Shown here in pieces: positions 47,201-55,381 of a stretch of 64,000 nt of DNA. Source of the DNA: Syntrophomonas sp. UBA5314 (GTDB taxonomy: Bacteria > Bacillota > Syntrophomonadia > Syntrophomonadales > Syntrophomonadaceae); NCBI GenBank assembly GCA_002410325.1, contig DHRK01000069.1, positions 1 to 64,000 on the forward strand, given 5' to 3'. Below the pieces are notes generated by a model, which was not told where the DNA came from, did no database searches, and saw nothing but the letters and a program-made list of their open reading frames with translations. The stretch's first letter is position 1. Each line of letters starts with the position of its first letter. The translations under genes were made by a program, and so were the position numbers.

Positions 47201-47921
47201 TGGAGAGTTGATTATGCTATATACCGCCTATGACGGCCAGGTGGCTCAAATTGCCGCAGCTTCCATTCCGGTTGAGGATTTTGTCAACTACCGGTTTGAG
47301 AAGTGGAAGCGGATTGGACTCGCTTTCAACGGGATCTGGGACAAAGACGCCATCCTGTTCCCGGAACGAATAAACGGCAAATATGTAATTTACCACCGCA
47401 TCGAGCCCAGTGTATGGGTATCCTACCTCGATAAGCTGGCTTTTCCAGCCCCCAAAGAAAACCATGCCATAATATTCGGTCCCCGCTCGGGTTATATGTG
47501 GGATTCATTGAAGATTGGCGCGGGGACTCAACCGATTAAAACCGAATTTGGCTGGTTGATGATCTATCATGGGGTGGATCGCAAGCTGGTCTATCGCCTG
47601 GGGGTTATCCTGGTTGACTACCAGAACCCGGAACGGCTGTTGTACCGCTCACCCAATCCCATCCTCTCCCCGGAAGCGCAATGCGAACTGGGTTCAGAGG
47701 GAACCTGCTGGGTTCCCAATGTGGTTTTCACCTGCGGAGCAGTGCCGGCCGAAGACAAGGAAACGCTGGGAGCCGATGATGAGCTTCTGGTCTATTACGG
47801 GGCGGCCGACACTTATGTTTGCCTGGCTTCGGCTAAAGTTGGCGATCTCATCCCGGAATCCATAAGAAACAGCATTCTACAAAGACGTCAGTCAACTTTA
47901 GATGTCAAAGATAAAGGGTAA
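44280..47921 (+). CDS. Glycosyltransferase-GH130 phosphorylase fusion, probable beta-mannan synthase
   Basis: 1213 residues from TTG 44280 (GGGAGG upstream). The N-terminal part (about 1-330) is a GT-A glycosyltransferase: VDLVIAVPFYNEKDTLSQVL, donor-site AADLKQ and DPLSGVYAIS. A helical middle region (about 330-870) has no family I recognise. The C-terminal part (about 890-1200) is GH130, the mannoside phosphorylase family: NPLLLPIKDHTWES, YILYRAFGEDE, CEDPRVV with its catalytic-type Asp, DKDAILFPE and MIYHGVDRKLVYRLG. Transferase, middle and phosphorylase on one chain recall cyclic beta-1,2-glucan synthases (GT84 plus GH94); here the mannose-specific families suggest a linear or cyclic beta-1,2-mannan. 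It is cytoplasmic, with no membrane helices. Product is inferred; domain calls are strong at the ends and weak in the middle. Confidence 0.85.
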   Translation: MSLDKTEILFDQGIAEALNQARTLPEVDLVIAVPFYNEKDTLSQVLSSVQIGLRGIQPLRAALMLCVGDPAGSEVLETMQEAEFDIPHIEFLMKPGANGRGASIRAILEICRVLEADVVILAADLKQIDERGFQPEWVNRLLEPIRGDYDLSLAVFERHHNEDVVGSLFASPLLEAFYKVHLRDPLSGVYAISHDLLEDYCLEIKFWTDITQGYGIDPWMVTRAVIWQDKICEVQLGAKLSSASLEKINFIFKEIAEALFTCIKRDVKFWTKRQPVVKYPDHYGNGWADQPFMVEDMSHALTMAFKRYYEQYHRLYEQALPAPLNAEIEKTVASLAGFTKTGGLSSETWADLVYNFLLEYSFNPTLQADDLLNALTFAFDGRLAQYMSESQFLDDTWPGKKDPPRLSQFLEAAAYSQKESQKQCFVQLWNAFYDKWVHKAIESKPPLTPTYYLEFIPGLPVILPKQIEGKGQKVVWTEAVFNKLQARYQEAFNHYILARLPGNESLEPSYLKPPAAVLPPTFYIQKIQDLMGKLEQCLESLLPGDLYTEEGTAQFVDAIFSLKPFPKIFTVKTEVLEEMLLRFPPLNVMIPAGCRTARELIEKLGARDAVTLANLLENRKYSDRALLWILDILTPEKMDFVEIKPIILGPKLLDDAVSQASISDLNKITTRITVNHLSKGLGGAYPRLRFFLYILRHIMIAQDYSHLWKTYARERKNLGDKLRHSLIGLYHTTAFSAHNIFENMHHRSLVSFLKDLIPCLETRGELETAQALQLLVDGYGLSQVLDDGTFLPCSAWTWASYSYKGGKGLPTPMSSHVEEKWFNHDLLEELQSELGYQLDDISQLVIQLIGEGRASENLLDILVGVKPSDVTVVPQDLVEFPPALPLQRAPNNPLLLPIKDHTWESRYVLNAATVRIRGKVYILYRAFGEDEISRIGLAVSDGYHILERLDTPVFAPANENERRGCEDPRVVIIDGELIMLYTAYDGQVAQIAAASIPVEDFVNYRFEKWKRIGLAFNGIWDKDAILFPERINGKYVIYHRIEPSVWVSYLDKLAFPAPKENHAIIFGPRSGYMWDSLKIGAGTQPIKTEFGWLMIYHGVDRKLVYRLGVILVDYQNPERLLYRSPNPILSPEAQCELGSEGTCWVPNVVFTCGAVPAEDKETLGADDELLVYYGAADTYVCLASAKVGDLIPESIRNSILQRRQSTLDVKDKG

Positions 47922-47924
47922 AAT

Positions 47925-48971
47925 CTAATTCAGATTAAGCCAGTTGATAAGCCGGGTGCACATAAGCAGGGAAAGCAGAGACTCGGCTCCCTGATTGCGG
48001 TTTAGCCCCGAAGGAATCAGGGCGTCGTAACAGCCTCCGCTGCCCGGGTCGTAAAGCGGCAGGGCATTGATATTATGGCCGCGATACCAGCGGAAGGCGG
48101 TATATACCCTTTGCCGGTAAGCACTCTGGCCGGTCGCCAGGTAAGCCTCGGCAAAGGCCAGGGCGGTAGAACAGGCGTCAACCGGCTGTTGATCATAGTC
48201 GGAACATATCCCTCCCCGACTCCACCAGGCCTGATTGCCCACAATGTTCAGATAACCCCTCTTAAAGAGATTATCGCTGAGGAACCCCAGGCTCTCCTCC
48301 CCTACCTCGAGCGCCCGGTGATCACCGGTGGCCCGGTAAAAAGCCAGCAGGGACTGGGGCATAATTCCGTTGCAATAAGTCAGGCGATCTTCGAACCACC
48401 GCCAACCCGGGACGCTGTTTTGGCAATAGGTACTTAGCAGGGCTTCGCCGTATTTTAAGGCCAACTCCCGGTAGAAACGCTCCGCTTCAGTTCTCTGAAT
48501 AAGACGGCTTAACCCAAGCAGCACATAGGCCATGGAGCGTAGGCATCGCATGTCCTGCATACCGGGCAGAGTGCGCCTGACCATAAACCTTCCCCAATTA
48601 CGCACCCTATCACTCTGGTCCAGGGCCGCCAGGCAGCAGGCTAAAAAAGCCCGCCCCCGGCTGTCCTGTGAGTCAAGGGTGGGTAGGAAACACCCATCCA
48701 GCAAGAGATTATGCCAGCTTCCGTCCGGCTGCCAGGCCTGCTCCAAAAATCCCATATAAATGCGGCATAAATTGTCCCGCTCCGGGCCCTCCTCCATCCT
48801 CAGGGAAACCAGGAGAGCCCGGGCATTGTCGTCCAACGTATAGCCGCTCCGGGGATCGGGGAGCGGGCCGATGGAAAACTGGAGCATGCCGATATGATCG
48901 GTCATGTTCTTAAGATGCCGGTAGTCCATATGCTCCAGTAATATGGTTCGATCTGCTTCTTGATGAGCCAT
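47925..48971 (-). CDS. Alpha/alpha-barrel glycosidase-like protein
   Basis: 348 residues rich in W, Y and paired helices, as in (alpha/alpha)6-barrel sugar enzymes. Features include GYTLDDNARALL near the N-terminus, SWHNLLLDG, WRWFEDRLTYCNG and PSGLNRNQGAESLL near the end. Proteins of this kind are commonly encoded beside, or fused to, GT4 glycosyltransferases. It begins 4 bases after the GT4 gene and converges on the GT-GH130 gene with 3 bases between stops. It may process or bind the mannan made here. No catalytic pair can be assigned with confidence. Confidence 0.75.
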   Translation of the reverse strand: MAHQEADRTILLEHMDYRHLKNMTDHIGMLQFSIGPLPDPRSGYTLDDNARALLVSLRMEEGPERDNLCRIYMGFLEQAWQPDGSWHNLLLDGCFLPTLDSQDSRGRAFLACCLAALDQSDRVRNWGRFMVRRTLPGMQDMRCLRSMAYVLLGLSRLIQRTEAERFYRELALKYGEALLSTYCQNSVPGWRWFEDRLTYCNGIMPQSLLAFYRATGDHRALEVGEESLGFLSDNLFKRGYLNIVGNQAWWSRGGICSDYDQQPVDACSTALAFAEAYLATGQSAYRQRVYTAFRWYRGHNINALPLYDPGSGGCYDALIPSGLNRNQGAESLLSLLMCTRLINWLNLN

Positions 48972-48975
48972 AACC

Positions 48976-50139
48976 CTACCTCGCCAACAGCTGGTCCCGC
49001 CTCAGCCTGGGCGCCACCCGCTCGGCCAGCAAGCCATATTGCTCGGCTACATAAGGCCAGAGCATTCTTTTGCCCATTCGTTCCGCGCTTCGTTCCAGGC
49101 CGGCCTGCACCTGCTCATCGTCTAAAACCCTGGTTAAGGCCGCAGCCAGATGGTCCGGTCGGGGAGAAAGGGCCAGAACTCCCCTTTTCCCTCCCTGCAA
49201 CATCTCCAGGGCATATTCGTAAGGGGTGGACACTATGGCCCGTCCACACCCCAGCGCGAAGGCCATGGTTCCGGAAACAGCCTGGTTCATATTGGGATAG
49301 GGACTCAAATAAATGTCGCTCATGCTCAAATAGTCGCCCAGCTCTTCCAGAGACAGAAACCGGTTGACAAAGCTGACCCGCCCCTTCAGATTCAATTCAT
49401 CTATGAGGTTTTTGAGCATATCACGGTAGGATTCCCCTTCCCGTTTTAACAGCATAGGATGGGTTTGTCCGACAATAAGATAATGAACCCGGGGATGCCG
49501 GGTAAGAATCCGGGATATGGCCCTGATTCCGTTTTCCAATCCCTTACCGGGCCCGATCAGGCCGAAGGTGGTTATTATTTTATTTCCTTGCAGGCCGTAT
49601 AACTGCTTCAGGGCCTCCCGGTCCTGTTTGGGGAATACCGGGACTCCATGGTGGATAATGAAGAGCTTCTCAGCCGGAACCGAAAATACCGAGCTTAATA
49701 GGCGGGCGGAGCGGGTGCTCATGCATACCACCGCTGACGCCTGGCCGGCCAATTCCTTTAGAACCCGAAGCTGATTGGTGGAAGGCTGAGGCAATACGGT
49801 ATGGGCCACAACTAGAAAAGGCTTCCTCAAGCGGTTAACCAGGTTTAAAACGTACTCACCATCTGCCCCTCCATAGATTCCGTATTCATGCTGAACAATT
49901 AATAGGTCTATTTCCGGGTTGGTATTTATCAACCGGGCAGTCAGTTCGTAATCCTCAACATGATGCTGCCTGAGCTCCAGGATGACTTCCGCAGGATAAT
50001 CATAAGAGTACTCTTCATCGGATACAGCAGCTATCTGTACTCGACGGCCGCTCAGTTGGAGGTTGTCCCTAAGGTCCTTGGAAAAAGTTGCGATTCCACA
50101 CTGTTTGGGTAAATAGGTCGCCAGATTGAGAATTGACAC
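48976..50139 (-). CDS. GT4-family glycosyltransferase
   Basis: 387 residues from GTG 50139 (GGAGG, 7 bases upstream; a longer frame to 50211 lacks one). GT-B fold: N-terminal acceptor side (NLATYLPKQCGIATFSKDL), HHGVPVF, donor-side FGLIGPGKGLENGI, and the EX7E-like segment in LSPYPNMNQAVSGTMAFALG (without the first Glu) and VSTPYEYALEML. It probably adds mannose or another sugar to a growing glycan from a nucleotide-sugar donor. Cotranscribed with the alpha/alpha-barrel gene downstream. Confidence 0.88.
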   Translation of the reverse strand: MSILNLATYLPKQCGIATFSKDLRDNLQLSGRRVQIAAVSDEEYSYDYPAEVILELRQHHVEDYELTARLINTNPEIDLLIVQHEYGIYGGADGEYVLNLVNRLRKPFLVVAHTVLPQPSTNQLRVLKELAGQASAVVCMSTRSARLLSSVFSVPAEKLFIIHHGVPVFPKQDREALKQLYGLQGNKIITTFGLIGPGKGLENGIRAISRILTRHPRVHYLIVGQTHPMLLKREGESYRDMLKNLIDELNLKGRVSFVNRFLSLEELGDYLSMSDIYLSPYPNMNQAVSGTMAFALGCGRAIVSTPYEYALEMLQGGKRGVLALSPRPDHLAAALTRVLDDEQVQAGLERSAERMGKRMLWPYVAEQYGLLAERVAPRLRRDQLLAR

Positions 50140-50629
50140 GCTTAAACCTCCTTCCTGTTTGTCCCCGCCTGGCCCTAAAAAGGGGTAAATAAGACCAGGC
50201 CCGAGAATCATCTACTGTCCATCTCTATAAAAAGATTGAAGAATACAGCAAAATCGGTCGGATCAAATCATCATCGCGTTTCGTTTGGCCACAACACTTC
50301 TGGGGATCGATAGACAAGTCAATACTAAAGAAGTGGATGGGAAATATCTTTGTCCTTCGTTGACTAAATACTCCTTGCTTTATTTATACCAGAATTAAGG
50401 ACCGCGCACAAAAAGCCCTTACCACGAATAAGCGCCTCTTCCCCCGTCGTGACAGTTTGTCCTCGCCCTAGCTCCCTATCTCACCGCTATGCTCTTTGGC
50501 ATCGGGTTTTTTGGCCTGCCAAACTTCACTCAGGGGGTTGCGGTTTCCATAGCTGGCGGATTATTGTATATTAATTAAAGATCAGGTCCATTATCGATAG
50601 ATTTGATGAATAGCGGAAAGGGATTGGCT
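50140..50629. other. Intergenic region ahead of the potassium-uptake genes
   Basis: About 490 bases. No full gene. It carries a possible 29-residue membrane peptide or relic (50489-50578) and the plus-strand promoter region of ktrA. No known leader motif (including ydaO/c-di-AMP) was recognised. Confidence 0.45.
50489..50578 (+). pseudogene. Short hydrophobic frame, probable membrane-protein relic
   Basis: Reads MLFGIGFFGLPNFTQG then VAVSIAGGLLYIN and stop; the frame is open a few codons further upstream (FVLALAPYLTA). It looks like the last two helices of a membrane protein. No ribosome site stands before the ATG, so it is more likely a gene end than a small gene. Confidence 0.3.
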
Positions 50630-51292
50630 ATGAACAAGAAGCAGGTAGCGGTTATTGGCCTCGGGCGGTTCGGCTCCAGCCTGGTTAAGGAACTGAGCGC
50701 CATGGGGCACGAGGTATTGGCCATCGATACCCGGGAAAGCAGGGTAAACGATATGATCGACATCGCCACCCAGGCAGTCGAAGCGGACAGCATGGATGAG
50801 AATGTTCTGAAATCGTTCGGTCTTTCCGACTTTGACGTGGTAGTGGTGGCTATTGGGGAAAACCTTCAGTCCAATGTTTTGACCACCATCATGTTAAAAG
50901 AAATGGGAGTCAGGAGGATTATAGCCAAGGCACAAAACGAACTGCACGGCCGGGTATTGGAAAAACTGGGCGCCGATCTGGTTGTATACCCGGAAAGGGA
51001 TATGGCGGTAAGGGTGGCGCACGCCCTGGTCTCCAACAGCGTCCTCGAATACATCTCCCTATCATCCAATTACAGTATTGTGGAAATGATAACCCCGCGC
51101 GTTTTTGTAGGAAAAACCCTGGCCGAAATGGACCTGCGCAGCAGGTATCAGGTCAACATCATGGCTATAAAGCGGGGTGAAAACATCATCGTCGCCCCGG
51201 GTCCCAATGAACGAATTGCCAATCGGGATTTGCTGGTTATACTGGGGACGACCTGTGACCTCGAAAATCTGGGCAAATTGATCGATGAATAG
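50630..51292 (+). CDS. ktrA: KtrA/TrkA-type potassium-channel regulatory subunit
   Basis: 220 residues from ATG 50630 (AAAGGG upstream). RCK_N nucleotide-binding domain (VAVIGLGRFGSSLVKEL, acidic AIDTRE after strand 2) followed by a RCK_C domain from about 140 (ITPRVFVGKTLAEMDLRSRY). It forms a ring on the cytoplasmic face of the KtrB/TrkH transporter and gates it on nucleotide, and often c-di-AMP, binding. It overlaps the transporter gene by 8 bases. Confidence 0.93.
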   Translation: MNKKQVAVIGLGRFGSSLVKELSAMGHEVLAIDTRESRVNDMIDIATQAVEADSMDENVLKSFGLSDFDVVVVAIGENLQSNVLTTIMLKEMGVRRIIAKAQNELHGRVLEKLGADLVVYPERDMAVRVAHALVSNSVLEYISLSSNYSIVEMITPRVFVGKTLAEMDLRSRYQVNIMAIKRGENIIVAPGPNERIANRDLLVILGTTCDLENLGKLIDE

Positions 51293-52634
51293 GCAGAAAC
51301 TTATGACCAGAGCCAAACTACAACTCAGTCCGCCCAAGTTTCTGGCCTTGAGCTTCTTTTTGCTGATTATGGCCGGAACTCTTTTGCTCTACCTGCCCTG
51401 GGCCACCAGCTCAGGACAAAGCGACCTGTTAACCGCCCTCTTCACCGCAACCTCAGCCGCCTGCGTAACCGGCCTGATCGTCGTTGATACCGCCACCCAC
51501 TGGTCCGTTTTCGGGCAGGTGGTAATACTGCTGCTCATTCAGGTAGGCGGGCTTGGCATCATGTCCTTCGCCGTCTTCTATTCTCTGGTGCTGGGGAAGA
51601 AGATCCAATTCCGGGAGCGCCTGATCATGCAGCAGGCGCTTAACAAAATCGACCCCGGCGGAGTTGTAAACCTGTTCCGCAAACTGCTGCTCTTGGCCTT
51701 TATCTCAGAAGCGGCGGCGGCCTTAGTACTGGCCTGGCACTGGTCCTCCCTGCTGGGCTGGAAAAAAGCGCTCTGGTTCGGAATATTCCATTCCATATCC
51801 GCCTTTAACAATGCCGGGATCGACCTGTGGGGAAGTTTCAAAAGTCTGGCCGCCTTCGTGCATGATCCGGTAGTCAACCTGGTGATTGGCGGGTTGGTAA
51901 TCATAGGGGGGCTGGGTTTTGTGGTAGTCGACGAGCTGTTTGGCCTGGCTACCGGCAAAAAGAAATCGCTCTCCCTGCACAGCCGGGTAGTAGTGTACAC
52001 TACCCTGGTCTTGATTGCGGGCGGCACTCTGATTTTACTGGCCACGGAATACAACCACAGCCTGGCCGGCCTGCCCCTGTCTACCAAATGCCTGGCTTCC
52101 TTCTTTCAATCGATAAGCCCGCGCAGCGCTGGATTTAGCACCATTGATTTTTCCAGTCTATTGCTATCCAGCCAGCTGCTAATAGCCCTTTTGATGGTCA
52201 TCGGCGGCTCCCCCGGGTCGGCCGCCGGAGGAATGAAAACGAGTACCTTCGCCCTGCTGCTGGCCGCTATTCGCAGCCAGATACGGGGTAAAAAAGACAC
52301 CGAAATCCATGGCTATCGCATTGCCCATGAGGATATTTTGAGGGCTTTAACCGTAGCCGCATTATATATCGGGCTGGTCATCACCGTAACCTTTATCCTG
52401 ACCTTAACCGAAGGAGCGGCCCTGATGCCCATCATGTTCGAGGCCTGTTCGGCGGTCGGTACGGTGGGCCTGTCTCTGGGCGCAACCGCCAGTCTGTCCG
52501 TCCCGGGCCAGTTAATCATTGCCGCCGCCATGTTTCTGGGCCGGGTGGGCCCTCTGACCCTGGCCTTTGCCCTGGCCTACAATAAAAAACCGGCCAATTA
52601 TCGTTATCCGGCCGGCAAAGTCATGATCGGGTGA
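51285..52634 (+). CDS. ktrB: KtrB/TrkH-type potassium transporter
   Basis: 449 residues with about ten hydrophobic segments in four MPM units. Selectivity-filter loops are recognisable: TSAACVTGL, SAFNNAGI, SPRSAGF and SAVGTVGLS, each with the conserved glycine. Takes up potassium, driven by the membrane potential or by sodium. The start (ATG 51285) lies within the end of ktrA. Convergent with the MATE gene 22 bases downstream. Confidence 0.94.
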   Translation: MNRQKLMTRAKLQLSPPKFLALSFFLLIMAGTLLLYLPWATSSGQSDLLTALFTATSAACVTGLIVVDTATHWSVFGQVVILLLIQVGGLGIMSFAVFYSLVLGKKIQFRERLIMQQALNKIDPGGVVNLFRKLLLLAFISEAAAALVLAWHWSSLLGWKKALWFGIFHSISAFNNAGIDLWGSFKSLAAFVHDPVVNLVIGGLVIIGGLGFVVVDELFGLATGKKKSLSLHSRVVVYTTLVLIAGGTLILLATEYNHSLAGLPLSTKCLASFFQSISPRSAGFSTIDFSSLLLSSQLLIALLMVIGGSPGSAAGGMKTSTFALLLAAIRSQIRGKKDTEIHGYRIAHEDILRALTVAALYIGLVITVTFILTLTEGAALMPIMFEACSAVGTVGLSLGATASLSVPGQLIIAAAMFLGRVGPLTLAFALAYNKKPANYRYPAGKVMIG

Positions 52635-52656
52635 GTATTGGTTTGGTTTTACGCTA

Positions 52657-54027
52657 TTAAACCGCAGAACCTAGGGCTGAATGGCTGGCCCTGGTCAAAT
52701 TTCGTACTAATTTCCACAGGATAAAGGCTGAAACAACTGCGCCCAGGGCCGTGGAGCCGGGCTGACACCAATAAACTCCCTGTACGCCGAACGTAGAACC
52801 GAGGAAGATGGCCAACGGGTAGCGTAGCAAAAGTATGCGCACCCCCAGGGTAAACAACGAATAAACCGGTTTTTGCAGGCCTTGAGCCAGACTGAACAGA
52901 GCCAGGTCAATGGGAACCAGAATATGTCCCAGGGCCGCCACCCGTATAGCATAGCTCCCCAGGGCCATCACTTCGCCTTCGGCCCGAAAAGGGAGCATCA
53001 GATAGTGAGGAAATATAATGAAAATCGCCATAATAGGTATGATAAAGGCGGTGGCCATCAATAAAAAGTACTTAACGCCCTTGGCGATTCTTTCAAATTT
53101 TTTCTGGGCGTTGTTATAGGCCATAAACGGAATCAGGGACGCTGCCATACCATTCAAAGGCAAAAGCCCCAGCATTTCCAGCCGGGACATTATATTCCAG
53201 GCACCCACCGCGGCTTCACTGAAAGAAGCCAGCACCCCGTTCAATAACGACAGCCCCAGGGGGCTGACTAAAAAAGTAATTGCCACCAGGGCCCCCAGCC
53301 GGCCGATCTTCCGCCAAAGCAACGGCATTCCCGGCTGCCGTTTAAAAGCCGGCACAACCAGGTTATATTCTTTCAACTTGGCCCGAATATACAGAGCCGA
53401 TAAAAGCTGCCCCAAAAAAGCGGCCAGTGATGCCCCGGCAATACCCATATCCATGACGAACATCAAGAGGGGCGCCAGGATCAGGTTGGCGAAATTGCCC
53501 AGGAGCATACCCTGCATGGGCATCCGGGTATTGCCATGGGACATAAAAACCGCTTCACATACCATGAAATAAGCCATAACGGGGAATCCCAGGATCAGCC
53601 AGAATATATAGCGGTATATCTGGTCCAGCATTAAGCCTTTAGCTCCCATCAGGCCGAATACCAGGTCGGACAGCCGGGGTATGAGCAGCAAAAACAGAGG
53701 CAGTATCAAAAGGAGCAGCAGGGGCAGAGCCGCCCTGGCCAACGCCCCTACTTGACTTTCATCACCGCTGCCCCGGGCATGGCTGATCAGGGTGGCGGTA
53801 CCGACCTGCACCCCTTTGCCCAGCGATAGAGCGATGTAGAACAGCGGTATGGAAAAAGCCTGAGCGGCCAGGGGCACCGGACCCAGCCAGGATATAAAGA
53901 TGGTGTCTATGAAGGCATAGAGATTCTGAAAGAACATCGATATCATGGCTGGAACAGCCAGAGTCAGAATTAACCGGGGAATGGGTCCGCTACCCAGGTC
54001 CACCGTCTTGGCCGCAAAAATCTTCAC
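52657..54027 (-). CDS. MATE-family efflux transporter
   Basis: 456 residues, about twelve membrane segments, start GTG 54027 after AGAGG. The N-terminal bundle has the family pattern MISMFFQNLYAFIDTIFISWLG-like, continuing GVQVGTATLISHARGSGDE. It exports drugs or metabolites in exchange for sodium or protons. It is 53 bases beyond the FAD-subunit gene of the molybdenum hydroxylase and on the same strand, so it may export a substrate or product of that operon; substrate unknown. Confidence 0.9.
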   Translation of the reverse strand: MKIFAAKTVDLGSGPIPRLILTLAVPAMISMFFQNLYAFIDTIFISWLGPVPLAAQAFSIPLFYIALSLGKGVQVGTATLISHARGSGDESQVGALARAALPLLLLLILPLFLLLIPRLSDLVFGLMGAKGLMLDQIYRYIFWLILGFPVMAYFMVCEAVFMSHGNTRMPMQGMLLGNFANLILAPLLMFVMDMGIAGASLAAFLGQLLSALYIRAKLKEYNLVVPAFKRQPGMPLLWRKIGRLGALVAITFLVSPLGLSLLNGVLASFSEAAVGAWNIMSRLEMLGLLPLNGMAASLIPFMAYNNAQKKFERIAKGVKYFLLMATAFIIPIMAIFIIFPHYLMLPFRAEGEVMALGSYAIRVAALGHILVPIDLALFSLAQGLQKPVYSLFTLGVRILLLRYPLAIFLGSTFGVQGVYWCQPGSTALGAVVSAFILWKLVRNLTRASHSALGSAV

Positions 54028-54080
54028 ACTTAATACCTCTTTGTTAGATTGGTCGCTATGATCATTGAAGCCCCGCCGGT

Positions 54081-54914
54081 TTATGCCAGCAGCCGCAACG
54101 GCAGATTGGCCACCAGCATTCTTCTATAGCCGGCGCTGGCCCTGATATCGGATAGGGGCGCAACCAGCCGGGATGCCGCTTCACCATATTCTCTTAAGAC
54201 GGAAGCGGATAATTGGCTCCCCTGCAGCCGGGCGTCGGCTTCCGGGAAACGCATCACGGTTGGACCTACACTGCCCCAGGCAATTCGAGCCTCTTCTATA
54301 TACCGTCCCTGGTTTATTTGCATAAAAACCGCCATGCTGCAGATGGAAATGGCCAGGGCTTGGCGCTGCCCCACCTTGAAATACGAACTCACCGAAGCCT
54401 TGCCGGGCAGCGGGATGATAACCTGCTTGAGTATTTCTCCAGGCTTGAGGTCCACTTGACCCGGTCCCCGGATAAATTCTTCTATCGCTGCCATCCGGCC
54501 GCCCTCCGGGCCGGCCAATGCCACTTGAGCCTGCAGCGCATAAAGCGGCGGCAGGGTGTCTCCGGCCGGTGAAGCGGTGCAAATGTTGCCTCCCATCGTG
54601 CCCATATGCCGTATGGCCGGTGAGCCGACCATGGCCGCCGCCTGGCCCAGGGCTGGAATATGGCGGGTTATTATCGAGCTGTCCATTAACTGCTGATGGC
54701 TGGTCATCGCCCCGACGATGATTTCTGAACCGTTCAACTCTATGTGCCGCAATTCCTCTATTCTTTCCAGAACGAGCACCGGTCTCAGGTCCTTTTTCGT
54801 TGCACGCATTCTTACCAGCAGGTCAGTCCCCCCGGCCATTACCAGCGCGTCTGGGTGCTCCTTCCGGAGCGCCCAGAGCTCTTCCAGGCTGGCCGGCAAC
54901 ATCACCTGTCTCAT
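54081..54914 (-). CDS. Molybdenum hydroxylase FAD-binding subunit (XdhB/CoxM type)
   Basis: 277 residues. FAD-binding motifs ALVMAGGTDLLVRMR and MGTMGGNICTASPAGDTLPPL; C-terminal domain SYFKVGQRQALAIS. It passes electrons from the iron-sulfur subunit to an external acceptor. ATG 54914 overlaps the preceding gene's stop (ATGA). Third in the order large subunit, iron-sulfur subunit, FAD subunit. Confidence 0.93.
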   Translation of the reverse strand: MRQVMLPASLEELWALRKEHPDALVMAGGTDLLVRMRATKKDLRPVLVLERIEELRHIELNGSEIIVGAMTSHQQLMDSSIITRHIPALGQAAAMVGSPAIRHMGTMGGNICTASPAGDTLPPLYALQAQVALAGPEGGRMAAIEEFIRGPGQVDLKPGEILKQVIIPLPGKASVSSYFKVGQRQALAISICSMAVFMQINQGRYIEEARIAWGSVGPTVMRFPEADARLQGSQLSASVLREYGEAASRLVAPLSDIRASAGYRRMLVANLPLRLLA

Positions 54915-55381
54915 GCTTCAGCCCTCATTTCTCCCGCGGCCGCTTCTACCGCATCCACGATCTTCTGATAACCGGTGCAGCGGCACAGGTTGCCCGAAAG
55001 AGCACGCCTTATCTCACCGCGCTCCGGGTTGGGATTACGCTGCAGCAGATCCATTGCCGCAATCACCATGCCCGGGCTGCAAAACCCGCACTGAACTGCT
55101 CCCCGGTTTACAAAGGCCTGCTGGATGGGATGCAGTTCTTCCCCGGCCGACAATCCTTCTACAGTCGTTATAGTACGGCCCTCCAACTGGGCGGCCAGCA
55201 TGAGACAGGACAATTTGCTGACTCCGTCCACCAATATGGAGCAGGCTCCGCATTCACCGGCTCCGCAGCCTTCCTTGCTGCCGGTTAAACCCAGGTCCTC
55301 CCGCAAGAGGTCCACTACCCGGCGATCGGGCCGGGCATCAATTTCAATCTCCCGGCCGTTTAATTTAAATCTGACTAACAC
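54911..55381 (-). CDS. Molybdenum hydroxylase [2Fe-2S] subunit (XdhC/CoxS type)
   Basis: 156 residues from GTG 55381 (GAGGAGG, 7 bases upstream). Two 2Fe-2S clusters: plant-type [10 protein letters not shown] plus a later C in KLSC, and the second as CGFCSPGM and LCRCTGYQ. Carries electrons between the molybdenum site and FAD. Overlaps both neighbours, so the three subunits are translationally coupled. Confidence 0.95.
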   Translation of the reverse strand: MLVRFKLNGREIEIDARPDRRVVDLLREDLGLTGSKEGCGAGECGACSILVDGVSKLSCLMLAAQLEGRTITTVEGLSAGEELHPIQQAFVNRGAVQCGFCSPGMVIAAMDLLQRNPNPERGEIRRALSGNLCRCTGYQKIVDAVEAAAGEMRAEA

